Of a DNA stretch of 19,149 bases, positions 1-7,830 are shown piece after piece. The stretch covers positions 1 to 19,149 of the forward strand of contig DASXZO010000081.1 of NCBI GenBank assembly GCA_036501845.1. Direction: 5' to 3'. This DNA is from JBBREP01 sp036501845. Its GTDB lineage: Bacteria; Actinomycetota; Acidimicrobiia; IMCC26256; PALSA-610. Numbering within the stretch: position 1 is the stretch's first letter; each line of letters starts with the position of its first letter. Position numbers and translations under genes: made by a program. The notes beneath the pieces were generated by a model. That model worked only from the letters and a program-made list of their open reading frames with translations, was not told the DNA's origin and ran no database searches.

Positions 1-1
1 C

Positions 2-811
2 GGCATGGGCGGCCTCGTCGTGCCGCACGTCTTCGAGGGGCTGCCCTTCGACGTGCGCTACCTCTTCCAAGAGCTCGACGGCACGTTCCCGAACCACCCG
101 GCGGACCCGATCCAGCCCGAGAACCTCAAGGATCTCCAGCGCGCGGTGCTCGACGCGCGCGCCGACGTCGGGCTCGCGTTCGACGGCGATGCCGACCGCG
201 TGTTCCTCGTCGACGACCAGGGTCAACCCGTGTCGGGCTCGACGACGACGGCGATCATCGCCAAGGGGATTCTCGAACGGCATCCGGGTGAGACGATCGT
301 CTACAACCTCATCTGCTCCAAGGCGGTGCCCGAGGTCATTCGCGAGAACGGCGGCGTGCCGGTGCGCACGCGCGTCGGCCACTCGTTCATCAAGCAGGTG
401 ATGGCCGAGACCGGCGCGATCTTCGGTGGCGAGCACTCCGCGCACTACTACTTCCGCGACAACTGGCGCGCCGACTCCGGTTCGATCGCCGCGCTGATGG
501 TGCTCGAGACGCTTTCGCGTGCGGGTGTGCCGTTGTCGGAGCTGCGCAAGCCCTACGAGCGCTACGTGCAGTCGGGCGAGATCAACACCCGCGTCGATGA
601 CCCGGCCGCAGTCACGGAGCGGGTCGCGGCACATTTCTCCGCCCTGTCCCAGGACCATCTCGACGGTCTCACCGTCGACGGCGGTGACTGGTGGTTCAAC
701 CTCCGGCCGTCGAACACCGAGCCACTCCTGCGGCTCAACCTCGAGGCTCCCGACCAAGCTGCGTGCGACGCTCACGCCTCCGAAGTGCTCGGGATCGTCC
801 GCAGCGAGTAG
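2..811 (+). CDS. manB: Phosphomannomutase/phosphoglucomutase, C-terminal part (5' end outside window)
   Basis: The reading frame is open from the first full codon at base 2, so the N-terminus with the phosphoserine loop lies upstream of the window. Enzymes of the alpha-D-phosphohexomutase family interconvert hexose 6- and 1-phosphates in the cytoplasm; here mannose 6-phosphate to mannose 1-phosphate for GDP-mannose is most likely. Three family signatures are visible: the metal-binding loop DGDADR (182-199), the sugar-binding loop GGEHSAHYY (425-451), and the phosphate-binding loop RPSNTEP near the C-terminus (704-724). The next gene starts 13 bases after the stop, and a sugar-phosphate isomerase follows, which supports the mannose assignment. 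The GEHS sugar loop is shared by phosphomannomutases and bifunctional phosphogluco/phosphomannomutases, so substrate preference is inferred from context. I use manB because the actinobacterial neighbourhood matches. Confidence 0.9.
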   Translation, partial: GMGGLVVPHVFEGLPFDVRYLFQELDGTFPNHPADPIQPENLKDLQRAVLDARADVGLAFDGDADRVFLVDDQGQPVSGSTTTAIIAKGILERHPGETIVYNLICSKAVPEVIRENGGVPVRTRVGHSFIKQVMAETGAIFGGEHSAHYYFRDNWRADSGSIAALMVLETLSRAGVPLSELRKPYERYVQSGEINTRVDDPAAVTERVAAHFSALSQDHLDGLTVDGGDWWFNLRPSNTEPLLRLNLEAPDQAACDAHASEVLGIVRSE

Positions 812-824
812 AAACTGCACTCAT

Positions 825-1061
825 ATGGCTTTGGATCCGAAGCTGCTCGAGATTCTTGCGTGCCCCGAGGACAAGGGCCCGCTGCTGTACTTCGCGGACG
901 AGGCCGTGCTCTACAACCCTCGTCTCAAGCGGCGCTACGACGTCAAGGACGACATCCCCATCATGTTGATCGACGAGGCGACCACGGTCGACGACGCCGA
1001 GCATGAGCGGTTGACGGCCAAGGCGGAGGCGGACGGCATCAAGCCGACGTTCGAGGCGTGA
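825..1061 (+). CDS. Trm112-like (UPF0434/YcaR-type) small protein
   Basis: This small gene encodes 78 residues, starting at the ATG at 825 with only 13 bases between it and the phosphomannomutase stop. The N-terminal pattern LLEILACPEDKGPL followed by RRYDVKDDIPIML is characteristic of the bacterial Trm112-like/UPF0434 family, where the ending reads as 'Y.I.dgIP.ML'. Family members with a CxxC zinc knuckle include the eukaryotic methyltransferase activator Trm112. This copy has only one cysteine (Cys13), the second position being acidic, so zinc binding in the classic way is unlikely. No clear Shine-Dalgarno sequence precedes the ATG, so translation may be coupled to the upstream gene. Its place between phosphomannomutase and the SIS isomerase is a recurring actinobacterial arrangement. 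Its precise role is unknown. Confidence 0.85.
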   Translation: MALDPKLLEILACPEDKGPLLYFADEAVLYNPRLKRRYDVKDDIPIMLIDEATTVDDAEHERLTAKAEADGIKPTFEA

Positions 1062-1074
1062 GCACGAGACCCGC

Positions 1075-2118
1075 GTGACGCTCGACTCCATGCGATTCCT
1101 CGACGCCGTCGAGGGCTTGCCCGAGCAGCTCACGCACGCGCACGAGGTGGCCGGCGCGATCGCGCCATCGGCCTTCCCGAGTGCCGACGGCATCCAGCAG
1201 ATCATCGTGTGCGGCATGGGCGGGTCGGGCATTGCCGGCGATGTGCTCGCGGTGAGCGCGAGCCACGAGTTGAGTGTGCCGGTGCTCGTGCTCAAACAGA
1301 TCCGCACCCCGAAGTATGTAGGGCCGCACTCACTCGTGTTCGCGTTGTCGTATTCCGGCGACACCGACGAGACGGTGTCGATGGCGCGCGGCGCAGGCGA
1401 GGCGGGCGCGCGACTCGTGTGCGTGAGCCGCGGCGGCGAGCTGCAGAACGTGGCGCGCGAGTTCGGCGCGCTGCACATCCCGTGCGAAGAGGGCTACCTC
1501 CCGCGTGCCGCGCTCGGCACGCTCGTGGCCCCGCTGTTCGTCACGTTGTTCCGTATGGGGCTCCTGCCGTCTGCGCACGAAGCCCTCGTGAGCGCGCAGG
1601 AACAGCTCGCGATCCGGCGTGACGCGTGCGCGCCTGGGATCGACGCGCCGAAGAACATCGCCAAGGAGGTCGCGCGCAAGCTCGACCGCACGATCCCGTT
1701 GATCTACGGCGGCGGCGCGATCGGCGGCGTGGCCGCGTACCGCTGGAAGTGCGACGTCAACGAGAACGCCAAGGCGCCGGCGTATTCGGCGCAATATCCC
1801 GAGCTCGACCACAACGAGATCTGCGCGTGGGGCCAGCACGGCGACGTCACCCGCCAGCTCATCTCGATCATCGAGCTGCGGCACGGTTTCGAGCACGAAC
1901 AGTTGGGCCGCCGCTTCGAGTTCACGCGCGACATCATCGGCGAGGCCGTGCACCAGGTGTTGTCGGTGCAGAGCGCGGGCTCGACGCGCCTCGCGCACCT
2001 GCTCGACCTCATGTATCTCGGCGACTGGGTGAGCTGCTACCTCGGGCTGGACAACGACGTCGATCCCGGCCCGATCGACGCGATCTTCGCCCTCAAGGAC
2101 CGCCTCGCCGCCAGCTGA
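1075..2118 (+). CDS. SIS-domain bifunctional phosphoglucose/phosphomannose isomerase
   Basis: This is a 347-residue cytoplasmic sugar isomerase built from SIS domains. It probably interconverts fructose 6-phosphate with glucose 6-phosphate and mannose 6-phosphate, so it would feed the mutase encoded upstream. The first SIS domain shows GMGGSGIAGD (residues 47-56) and the phosphate-binding serine/threonine stretch SYSGDTDET (92-100). The second half carries PELDHNEICAW, with Glu243, His246 and Glu248; this is the acid/base motif of the bifunctional PGI/PMI family. Length agrees with the family. The start is a GTG at 1075, 13 bases after the Trm112-like stop; an ATG at 1090 would remove five residues. 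In mycobacteria the equivalent gene (TobH-like) also follows manB. Whether both isomerase activities are retained cannot be read from sequence. Confidence 0.85.
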   Translation: MTLDSMRFLDAVEGLPEQLTHAHEVAGAIAPSAFPSADGIQQIIVCGMGGSGIAGDVLAVSASHELSVPVLVLKQIRTPKYVGPHSLVFALSYSGDTDETVSMARGAGEAGARLVCVSRGGELQNVAREFGALHIPCEEGYLPRAALGTLVAPLFVTLFRMGLLPSAHEALVSAQEQLAIRRDACAPGIDAPKNIAKEVARKLDRTIPLIYGGGAIGGVAAYRWKCDVNENAKAPAYSAQYPELDHNEICAWGQHGDVTRQLISIIELRHGFEHEQLGRRFEFTRDIIGEAVHQVLSVQSAGSTRLAHLLDLMYLGDWVSCYLGLDNDVDPGPIDAIFALKDRLAAS

Positions 2119-2132
2119 CGCTGGACGTCAGC
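2114..2132. terminator. Symmetric hairpin between convergent genes, candidate bidirectional terminator
   Basis: GCTGACG (2114-2120) and CGTCAGC (2126-2132) are perfectly complementary 7-base arms around a CTGGA loop. The hairpin begins inside the isomerase stop codon region and ends two bases before the stop codon of the convergent minus-strand gene. There is no T-tract on either side, as is common for actinobacterial terminators. The position between two convergent stops supports the call; function is inferred. Confidence 0.6.
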
Positions 2133-2134
2133 GG

Positions 2135-3184
2135 TCAGACGGTGGTGCCCACCTTCGCCTGGAGCGAGTAGCTCACGAAGCCGGGCAGGATGGCAATGCA
2201 CACCCCGTCGCTCGAACCGCGATCGCGCAGCACCTGCACGTGAACGCCGCTCGGCGCGCTCGATGCGCCGGCATAGCTCGACAGCGCGGCGACGCAGTCA
2301 CTGGCGCCGACGCTCGCAACGTTGGCATCGATCGTGACCCCGACCACCTCGGCAGTGTGCGGGCTGGTGCACGGTTGCACGTCGACCGCCGCGAAGGTCG
2401 AAGCGTTCGGCGCGTCGAGGCACACGCCCGGCCGCAGCACGTCCAACGGGTCGTGGTGGCTGTGCGTGAGCACGAGGAGCGCGATCACTGCGCACGCGCC
2501 GGCCGCGACGCGTCGGCACATCACAATCACGTCGCGCGCCCGGTCGTCCTTCGCAACGGGCGCTGTGGGCAACGGCGCGCCGCTGAACTCCTCGAGGAGC
2601 GCGTGGAGCGATGCAAGGTCACGATCGGCGACCGACAGCACGATGCGCCGCGCCGCGCGCGGCATGCTCCGGCCTCGACACAGGTCACCGCGTGGTCCGG
2701 GAATCTTCCGCCACGCCAGCGCGACCGGCTCGGCGAGCGTGATGACGGCCCGGATGCTCGCGCCCAGGTCGGGCCGATCAGGCGTGACCGCAGCGGTATC
2801 GCCAGTCGTGTACGGCAGCCGGCCGGAGTAGCCGAACCAGCCGCGCGGCGTCACCGCGATCGAGCAGACGTGCTGCGACTCGATGGCAACCGGCGCGCGA
2901 AGCAGGCTCGGCGTGAAGAGCACCAGCTTGCCGTCGACGAGCGAGATCTCAGCGACGCCGAGCGAGCGCACGAGTTCGATGAACGCGCCCACGACGTACG
3001 CCGCGAGGAGCGCGACGATCACCTTGGTGTGCAGCGTCCAGTCCTGCCGCGTGGCGAGGTCGTGCCCGAGGATGGCCACACATACTGGCAGCAGCACGGC
3101 GCGCGTCGCGAATAGCACCACGCCATGTCGCGATCGGTGCAAGCGAACGGTGCGTACCGCGCTCACCGGCGGCGCGTCGATCAC
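2135..3184 (-). CDS. Membrane protein with PH-like region and septum-formation-like C-terminus
   Basis: I do not recognise this 349-residue protein as a named gene. Hydrophobic segments at about residues 21-40 and 53-72 form a likely N-terminal hairpin. The region at about 75-205 reads as the beta-rich PH-like domain seen in many actinobacterial membrane proteins. A third membrane segment at about 226-240 is followed by an exported tail. In the tail, a cysteine in 'PGVCLDA' (Cys255) and another in 'QPCTSPHTAEVVG' (Cys272) resemble the septum-formation domain pattern (C...PC..PH..EV), which suggests a disulfide-bonded extracellular module. The GTG at 3184 is preceded by GGAG only two bases away, which is too close, so the start is uncertain; a GTG at 3166 is an alternative. 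It lies 97 bases downstream of gmd on the same strand. A TATGGT hexamer at 3220-3215 could serve as its own -10 element. Role in division or envelope assembly is speculative. Confidence 0.65.
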   Translation of the reverse strand: MIDAPPVSAVRTVRLHRSRHGVVLFATRAVLLPVCVAILGHDLATRQDWTLHTKVIVALLAAYVVGAFIELVRSLGVAEISLVDGKLVLFTPSLLRAPVAIESQHVCSIAVTPRGWFGYSGRLPYTTGDTAAVTPDRPDLGASIRAVITLAEPVALAWRKIPGPRGDLCRGRSMPRAARRIVLSVADRDLASLHALLEEFSGAPLPTAPVAKDDRARDVIVMCRRVAAGACAVIALLVLTHSHHDPLDVLRPGVCLDAPNASTFAAVDVQPCTSPHTAEVVGVTIDANVASVGASDCVAALSSYAGASSAPSGVHVQVLRDRGSSDGVCIAILPGFVSYSLQAKVGTTV

Positions 3185-3281
3185 ATCTCCACCCCGGCTC
3201 GCCTCCCACGGGCGACCATAACGAGGTGGTCATCGCCGCGGAACCCGGTGTGGCGCATGGCACGCCGATGTGCAGCAGCGT

Positions 3282-4247
3282 TTATCCGGTGAGCGCGGCG
3301 ATGTCGGCATCGACCATCATGTGGACGAGCTCGGCGAAGCTCGTGCGCGGCGACCAGCCGATCGCGTCGCGCGCCCGGCTGGGGTCGCCGATCAACAAGT
3401 CGACCTCTGCGGGTCGGTAGAAGCGCTCGTCCTGCACCACGTGGTCGCGCCAATCGAGGCCGGCGCGCGCGAACGCGATCTCGCAGAGCTCGCGGATGCT
3501 GTGTGTGTTCCCGCTCGCGATCACGTAGTCGCCCGGCTCGTCGAGCTGGAGCATCTTCGACATTGCTTCCACGTAGTCGCCGGCGAAACCCCAGTCGCGA
3601 CGTGCGTCGAGATTGCCGAGGCGCAGCTCGCGGTCGCGTCCCGCGGCGATGCGGGCGACGCCGTTGCTCACCTTGCGCTCCACGAACTCGAGCCCGCGCC
3701 GCGGCGAACCGTGGTTGAAGAGGATCCCGCTCGTGGCGAAGAGCCCGTAACTCTCTCGGTAGTTCACGGTGATCCAGTGCGCGTACGCCTTTGCCGCTCC
3801 GTAGGGCGAACGCGGATGGAACGGTGTGGTCTCGGTCTGTGGCACCTCCCGAACCTTGCCGAACACCTCCGACGAGCTCGCTTGGTAGAAGCGGATCTCG
3901 GGATCGACGTGCCGGATCGCTTCCAGCAGCCGCACCGCACCGAGGCCGGTGACGTCGCCCGTGAGCACCGGCTGCGTGAAGCTCGTCATCACGAAGCTCT
4001 GGGCCGCGAGGTTGTACACCTCCGTGGGCCGGTGTTCGGCGAGAATCGCGATCAACGACCCTTCGTCGAGCAGGTCGCCGGGAACGAGCACGAGCTGCTC
4101 CTGGATGTGGGCGATGCGCTCGAAGTTCAACGTCGAGCTGCGCCGCACGACTCCAACCACTTCGTAACCGCGTGCGAGCAGCAGCTCGGCGAGGTACGAC
4201 CCGTCTTGTCCCGTGACGCCCGTGACGAGCGCGCGCTTCGACACCAT
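3282..4247 (-). CDS. gmd: GDP-mannose 4,6-dehydratase
   Basis: The enzyme converts GDP-D-mannose to GDP-4-keto-6-deoxy-D-mannose, the entry point to GDP-fucose, GDP-rhamnose and related sugars. It is a cytoplasmic short-chain dehydrogenase/reductase of 321 residues. The NAD(P)-binding loop TGVTGQDGSYL (residues 9-19) is the GMD version of the glycine-rich motif. The catalytic set is Ser125 and Glu127 in YQASSSEVFG plus Tyr149 and Lys153 in SPYGAAKAYAHW. The downstream NHGSPRRGLEFV and ARRDWGFAGDYVEAM stretches are also typical. Serine replaces the usual threonine at the first catalytic position, a conservative change. No reductase (fcl or rmd) or mannose-1-phosphate guanylyltransferase gene is adjacent. 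The ATG at 4247 has no visible Shine-Dalgarno sequence. A TAGAAC hexamer 6-12 bases upstream would fit a leaderless transcript, but only weakly. Confidence 0.93.
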   Translation of the reverse strand: MVSKRALVTGVTGQDGSYLAELLLARGYEVVGVVRRSSTLNFERIAHIQEQLVLVPGDLLDEGSLIAILAEHRPTEVYNLAAQSFVMTSFTQPVLTGDVTGLGAVRLLEAIRHVDPEIRFYQASSSEVFGKVREVPQTETTPFHPRSPYGAAKAYAHWITVNYRESYGLFATSGILFNHGSPRRGLEFVERKVSNGVARIAAGRDRELRLGNLDARRDWGFAGDYVEAMSKMLQLDEPGDYVIASGNTHSIRELCEIAFARAGLDWRDHVVQDERFYRPAEVDLLIGDPSRARDAIGWSPRTSFAELVHMMVDADIAALTG

Positions 4248-4278
4248 GCGTCGGTTCTACGCCGGGTCGCTCCGCGAG

Positions 4279-4299
4279 TCTGCTAAGCCAGTTGGCAGA
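4279..4299. promoter_or_regulatory. Inverted repeat in the gmd/XRE divergent region, candidate operator
   Basis: TCTGCTAA (4279-4286) and TTGGCAGA (4292-4299) are 8-base inverted arms around GCCAG, with 7 of 8 pairs matching. The site sits directly before the ATG of the XRE regulator and about 32 bases upstream of the gmd ATG. Its size and placement suit autoregulation by the dimeric HTH protein and possible control of gmd. Binding is inferred. Confidence 0.45.
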
Positions 4300-4300
4300 T

Positions 4301-4729
4301 ATGGAACGGCTCGGGATTCGCGTCGCCAAGGAGCGGGCTGCGCTCGGTTGGACGCAGGCCGAGGTCGCCGAACGCGTTGGAATCTCGCGAGTGGCGCTGT
4401 CGCACATCGAGTCAGGAATCTCAATTCCAGGTGAACGAACGGTGACCTTGCTCGCCGGCTTGTTCGGCTGCGAGCCGTACGAGTTGGTGGCCGACAGCGA
4501 CTATCCACTCGCCAAGGCCGAACGGTTGCCGGTGGTGGCGGCTCGTTACACCGAGGTCGATCACCAACTCGCGTTGCTCGACGCCCAGCTCGCAGTGGCG
4601 ACCGATGCCACCGTGACGCGCGCGTTGCGTGACGAGTGGCCACCGCGCCTCATGGCGCTGCACGCGCGCGCCCACGACGACCGTGAGCGCGCACGGCTCC
4701 AGGCCGCGCTCGCCCGCCTGCGCGCCTGA
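4301..4729 (+). CDS. XRE-family helix-turn-helix regulator
   Basis: This is a small DNA-binding protein of 142 residues if it starts at the ATG at 4301. A TTG at 4292 would add three residues but lies inside the palindrome arm. The N-terminal part, ERLGIRVAKERAALGWTQAEVAERVGISRVALSHIESG, is a clear Cro/C1-type HTH: helix 2 is TQAEVAERVG and the recognition helix is SRVALSHIESG. After the HTH comes a short region (PYELVADSDYP) and an alpha-helical, charged tail rich in Ala, Leu, Arg and Asp with no domain I recognise. No Shine-Dalgarno sequence precedes the ATG, so a leaderless mRNA is possible. The gene is divergent from gmd and 41 bases upstream of the phospholipase-like gene on the same strand. 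Likely targets are itself, gmd or that downstream gene; this is inference. Confidence 0.85.
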   Translation: MERLGIRVAKERAALGWTQAEVAERVGISRVALSHIESGISIPGERTVTLLAGLFGCEPYELVADSDYPLAKAERLPVVAARYTEVDHQLALLDAQLAVATDATVTRALRDEWPPRLMALHARAHDDRERARLQAALARLRA

Positions 4730-4770
4730 CCGGCCCTCGGCTACGGTCCGCGTTGGTCTAGGAGGGGTCA

Positions 4771-6180
4771 ATGCCCGACGCTCACCGAACAATGACGCGA
4801 CGCAGCTTTCTCGCTGCGTCGGCCGTTGCCGCGGCTGCCGCAGCCTGCTCGAGCAGTAGCTCGAAGTCGTCGGGCACGACGCGTGTGTCCGGCGGATCGC
4901 CGACCACCGGCGGCGCCACGACCACCACGCTGCCGACGCACCGACAGCGCGTGCCGGGCGAGTTGTGGGACCCGTCGAAGCCCGCGGGCACCGACCTGCT
5001 GCCGCAGATCGAGCACATCATCGTGGTGATGCAGGAGAACCATTCGTTCGACAACTACTTCGGGATGCTGGGGCGCGGCGACGGCTTCACGCTCGATGCC
5101 TCGGGCAAACCGACCAACACGTGTCTCGACGCGTCAGGCAAGCCGGTGCGCGCGTTCCCGATGGCGAACACATGCCCGGTGAACAACCCGAGCCAGAACT
5201 GGGACGCGTCACACGAGCAGTGGAACAACGGCAAGATGGACGGGTTCGTGAAGAGCCCGAGCGGCGTGGGTTCCATGGGCTACTGGGACGGCACCCACCT
5301 GCCCTTCTATTACTCGATGGCGAAGACGTTCCCGCTCTGCGACCGTTGGTTCTGCTCGGTGATGGCGCAGACCTATCCGAACCGTCACTTCCTGCTGGCA
5401 GGCACCGCGCGCGGCGACATCACTACGAGCATCGGCACACTCGCCGATCCGCTGCCGCCGAACGGCACGATCATGCAAGCGCTCGACAAGCACTCGATCC
5501 CGTGGATCGACTACTACACCGATGTCCCGAGCGTGGGTCTGTACTTGAGCTACGCCACCGCGCACGCCGACCGGTTGCGCACCGCAGAGCAGCACTTCTA
5601 CGCCGATGCCGCGGCGGGCAAGTTGCCGCCGTTCTGTCTCGTCGAGCCGAACTTCGGCAAGCAGTCCGAAGAGAACCCGCAGGACATCTCGGTCGGTGAG
5701 GAGTTCTCGTCGCGCGTGATCAATGCCGTCATGCAGTCGCCGACCTGGTCGAAGACGGTGCTGCTCTTCTGTTACGACGAACACGGCGGCTACTACGACC
5801 ATGTGCCACCGCCCGCGGCGCCCGAACCCGACGGGAAGGGACCGAACCTGCAGGCCGGCGATGTGCCCGGCGCGTACAACCGTCTCGGCTTCCGCGTGCC
5901 TGCGGTGATCGTGTCGCCGTACGCCAAGAAGGATTACGTGTCGCACGTGGTGCACGACCACACGTCGGTGCTCGCGCTCGTGGAGCACAAGTTCAACCTG
6001 CCTGCACTCACGCACCGCGACGGCTGGGCCGACGACCTGCTCGACAGCCTCGACTTCGACAACCCGGGCTTCATGACGCCGCCGACGCTCGCGGCGCCGC
6101 TCAACCACACGGCACGCGACGACCAGGGAGTAGCGCAGAACATCTGCACCTTCCCGAGCCCCATCCCCGCTGGTGTGTAG
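4771..6180 (+). CDS. Tat-exported lipoprotein, phospholipase C/acid phosphatase family phosphoesterase
   Basis: This protein of 469 residues belongs to the phosphoesterase family that includes bacterial non-haemolytic phospholipases C and the acid phosphatase AcpA. An AGGAGGGG Shine-Dalgarno sequence (4760-4767) precedes the ATG at 4771. The N-terminus has a twin-arginine motif TRRSFL (residues 9-14), an Ala-rich stretch and a lipobox ending AAAC at Cys26, then a Ser/Thr/Gly linker. The mature protein would thus be folded in the cytoplasm, exported by Tat and lipid-anchored outside. Family motifs are HIIVVMQENHSFDNYFG (Glu89, Asn90, Asp94), the TYPNRHFLLAGT stretch around the nucleophile region, CYDEHGGYYDHVPPP (Asp336, Glu337, His338), and VSPYAKKDYVSHVVHDHTS near the end. 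The substrate (phospholipid headgroup or a soluble phosphate ester) cannot be decided. Release of phosphate from phospholipids or esters is plausible. Confidence 0.88.
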   Translation: MPDAHRTMTRRSFLAASAVAAAAAACSSSSSKSSGTTRVSGGSPTTGGATTTTLPTHRQRVPGELWDPSKPAGTDLLPQIEHIIVVMQENHSFDNYFGMLGRGDGFTLDASGKPTNTCLDASGKPVRAFPMANTCPVNNPSQNWDASHEQWNNGKMDGFVKSPSGVGSMGYWDGTHLPFYYSMAKTFPLCDRWFCSVMAQTYPNRHFLLAGTARGDITTSIGTLADPLPPNGTIMQALDKHSIPWIDYYTDVPSVGLYLSYATAHADRLRTAEQHFYADAAAGKLPPFCLVEPNFGKQSEENPQDISVGEEFSSRVINAVMQSPTWSKTVLLFCYDEHGGYYDHVPPPAAPEPDGKGPNLQAGDVPGAYNRLGFRVPAVIVSPYAKKDYVSHVVHDHTSVLALVEHKFNLPALTHRDGWADDLLDSLDFDNPGFMTPPTLAAPLNHTARDDQGVAQNICTFPSPIPAGV

Positions 6181-6201
6181 ATAGATAGTTCGCGGAGGCT
6201 G

Positions 6202-6216
6202 GGACGCTTCGCGTCC
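6202..6216 (+). terminator. Short GC-rich hairpin after the phosphoesterase gene
   Basis: GGACGC (6202-6207) and GCGTCC (6211-6216) form a perfect 6-base stem around a TTC loop, 22 bases after the stop at 6180. No T-tract follows, so it would be an intrinsic terminator of the T-less type. Alternatively it could be the first stem of the ahcY leader. Confidence 0.4.
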
Positions 6217-6219
6217 TGT

Positions 6220-6330
6220 TACACTCCTCGATCGTCGGGCCGCTAGCGGCTGTCATCCGGTGATCCGGGCCGGCTCTTTCGTTCACGATGTCGCGGCCGC
6301 CTGACGGCTGCACTCCGAAGGAGTATGCCC
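6220..6330 (+). promoter_or_regulatory. Candidate promoter and structured leader of ahcY with sequestered ribosome-binding site
   Basis: TACACT (6220-6225) fits the TAnnnT -10 pattern; no convincing -35 element is visible. Downstream come the perfect 12-base palindrome GCCGCTAGCGGC (6239-6250), a CCGG-TGAT-CCGG hairpin (6257-6268) and a GCCG-CCTGA-CGGC hairpin (6296-6308). Finally, ACTCC (6312-6316) pairs exactly with GGAGT (6320-6324), which holds the Shine-Dalgarno GGAG. A second ACTCCT at 6223-6228 can pair with AGGAGT (6319-6324), but it would be outside a transcript starting after the TACACT box. I could not match this to the SAH riboswitch consensus (no GAGGAGCGCUGC-type block). It is a candidate leader, not an identified riboswitch. 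Confidence 0.4.
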
Positions 6331-7802
<1,472 letters not shown>

Positions 7803-7809
<7 letters not shown>

Positions 7810-7830
7810 AACTCGGGCGCCTACTGAAAC
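7803..7830. repeat. 10-base direct repeat at the convergent ahcY/efeB ends
   Basis: CTACTGAAAC occurs at 7803-7812 and 7821-7830. The first copy covers the ahcY stop codon. The second covers the efeB stop (TAG on the minus strand, read as CTA). Eight bases separate the copies. No hairpin terminator is evident in the 11-base gap between the stops. Confidence 0.75.

Noticed and set aside
3181..4407. Minus-strand frame of 408 codons overlapping gmd
   Set aside because: Different frame from gmd on the same strand, Arg-rich; gmd motifs are in the other frame.
6178..6189. TAGATAGATAG short repeat after the phosphoesterase stop
   Set aside because: Only about three units of 4 bases; it merely supplies a local repeat at the stop and shows no sign of function.
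6293..6300. 8-base palindrome GCGGCCGC in the ahcY leader
   Set aside because: Palindromes of this composition are expected often by chance in high-GC DNA. It has no partner copy nearby to suggest an operator.
6220..6330. SAH or SAM riboswitch upstream of ahcY
   Set aside because: I could not find the conserved core sequences of the SAH or SAM classes I know, so I report only a structured leader of unknown class.
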